Position numbers and translations under genes: made by a program | Shown: piece after piece, positions 33,280 through 33,813 of the stretch | Numbering within the stretch: position 1 is the first letter of the stretch | Layout: each line of letters starts with the position of its first letter | Notes under the pieces: generated by a model | Database searches by the model: none | The model's input: the letters and a program-made list of their open reading frames with translations, nothing else | Told to the model about the DNA's origin: nothing | NCBI GenBank assembly: GCA_024408095.1 | Contig: JAKSVI010000001.1 | Coordinates: 1-33,813, forward strand | Length of the DNA stretch: 33,813 nt | Direction of reading: 5' to 3' | From: Bacilli bacterium | Lineage (GTDB): Bacteria; Bacillota_I; Bacilli_A; RFN20; CAG-826

Positions 33280-33813
33280 ATGAACAACAATATTTTAGAG
33301 AAAAATTATGGTGCCATTTATACTTTAAAAAGTACGTCTTTCAATCTATATTCTCCAATTAGCGAAAAAGCTTATTTGATGCTTTTTACAAATGGCGATT
33401 TTGTTTCTCACGAGATGAAAAAAGATGCGGATGGTGTCTTTAATATTGAAATCAAAGGTAATTTAGCCAACACCTATTATTTCTATAAGCTTATTCAAAA
33501 AGGCAAGGAAATATTGACTAATGATCCATTTGCAAAAGGTGCCTCATTAAATTCAACTTTCAGCGCTGTTGTGAACGATGATGAAGTTAAAAAAATAAAG
33601 AAAATACCTGTGAAAAGAAATGTTCCACCAATTATATACGAAGTAAATATTAGAGATTTTACCGAAGATAAACATACAAATATTAAGAATAAAGGCAAAT
33701 ATTTGGGATTTGTGGAGCCACGTAGAGAGACAGACGGAGGCCATCCAGCTGGTTTAGATTATTTAAAAAAATTAGGAATTACACATGTTCAGCTTCAACC
33801 AATTCACGATTAT
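33280..33813 (+). CDS. pulA: Type I pullulanase (GH13), 5' part only
   Basis: The first 178 codons are open to the window edge. The N-terminal carbohydrate-binding/E-set-like domain (FNLYSPISEKAYLMLFTNGD, about 23-42; YYFYKLIQKGKEILTNDPFA, about 67-86) is followed by the start of the catalytic barrel. Catalytic-side motifs are PPIIYEVNIRDFT (about 115-127) and GLDYLKKLGITHVQLQPIHDY at the edge, typical of GH13 pullulanases that cleave alpha-1,6 branches of glycogen or starch products. The catalytic Asp and Glu lie beyond the window. ATG is 3 nt after the ftsK stop with no strong Shine-Dalgarno. A glycogen-debranching relative is the alternative. Confidence 0.88.
   Translation, partial: MNNNILEKNYGAIYTLKSTSFNLYSPISEKAYLMLFTNGDFVSHEMKKDADGVFNIEIKGNLANTYYFYKLIQKGKEILTNDPFAKGASLNSTFSAVVNDDEVKKIKKIPVKRNVPPIIYEVNIRDFTEDKHTNIKNKGKYLGFVEPRRETDGGHPAGLDYLKKLGITHVQLQPIHDY

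Noticed and set aside
1-33813. Possible alternative genetic code (TGA as Trp)
   Set aside because: All conserved genes are full length using TGG for Trp with no in-frame TGA; TGA is merely absent as a stop.

Overview
The window is a low-GC chromosomal segment from a member of the Bacilli (Firmicutes). The order rimP-nusA-infB-rbfA ... truB-ribF-rpsO ... pnp ... RNase J ... ftsK/spoIIIE matches the Bacillus order, in which rnjB lies just upstream of spoIIIE. Other features point to a host-associated, possibly anaerobic, uncultured-type lineage near the Erysipelotrichia/RF39/Mollicutes side of the class: a SipW-type signal peptide protein, BspA-type leucine-rich repeats, and an anaerobic GlpA/GlpB/DUF1667-like redox triad. 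That placement is inference. TGA is not read as Trp, because all genes are full length with TGG Trp codons. TGA is also never used as a stop: of 26 complete genes, 22 end in TAA and 4 in TAG.

Layout. 1-838 holds no intact gene: it contains debris of an ISL3-like insertion sequence, with several terminator-like hairpins and three direct repeats. 839-3621 encodes three unidentified polytopic membrane proteins and an ECF transporter S component. 3627-7259 carries cardiolipin synthase, a HAD phosphatase, the MntP manganese exporter and a Sel1-repeat protein. 7496-14871 encodes a surface/secreted set: a 1205-aa lipoprotein with two complete metallophosphoesterase domains, a 4-TM protein with a BspA-like LRR tail, and a SipW-type secreted protein with GLUG and beta-helix repeats.

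15055-33276 is the conserved translation/RNA-metabolism block, interrupted by lineage-specific inserts. rimP-nusA-infB-rbfA lacks the usual ylxR and ylxQ. A convergent gene fusing a TtcA-like tRNA thiolase to a GNAT acetyltransferase sits between rbfA and truB. A cysteine hydrolase sits between rpsO and pnp. The three-gene FAD/Fe-S redox operon sits between pnp and the RNase J gene. That RNase J has lost several metal ligands and looks like a catalytically degenerate RNase J2. FtsK/SpoIIIE follows, and the window ends inside a type I pullulanase.

Two start-site classes coexist. Many genes have good Shine-Dalgarno sequences. At least five others have a TATAAT box 6-9 nt before the ATG and no Shine-Dalgarno, which predicts leaderless mRNAs. 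Likely RNA-level control includes a double-hairpin leader before rimP-nusA, a structured rpsO leader able to mask its own Shine-Dalgarno, and a candidate free-standing small RNA near 11186-11287. No tRNA, rRNA or CRISPR was seen. The most distinctive items are the double-phosphoesterase lipoprotein, the TtcA-GNAT fusion, the degenerate RNase J2 and the leaderless promoters.
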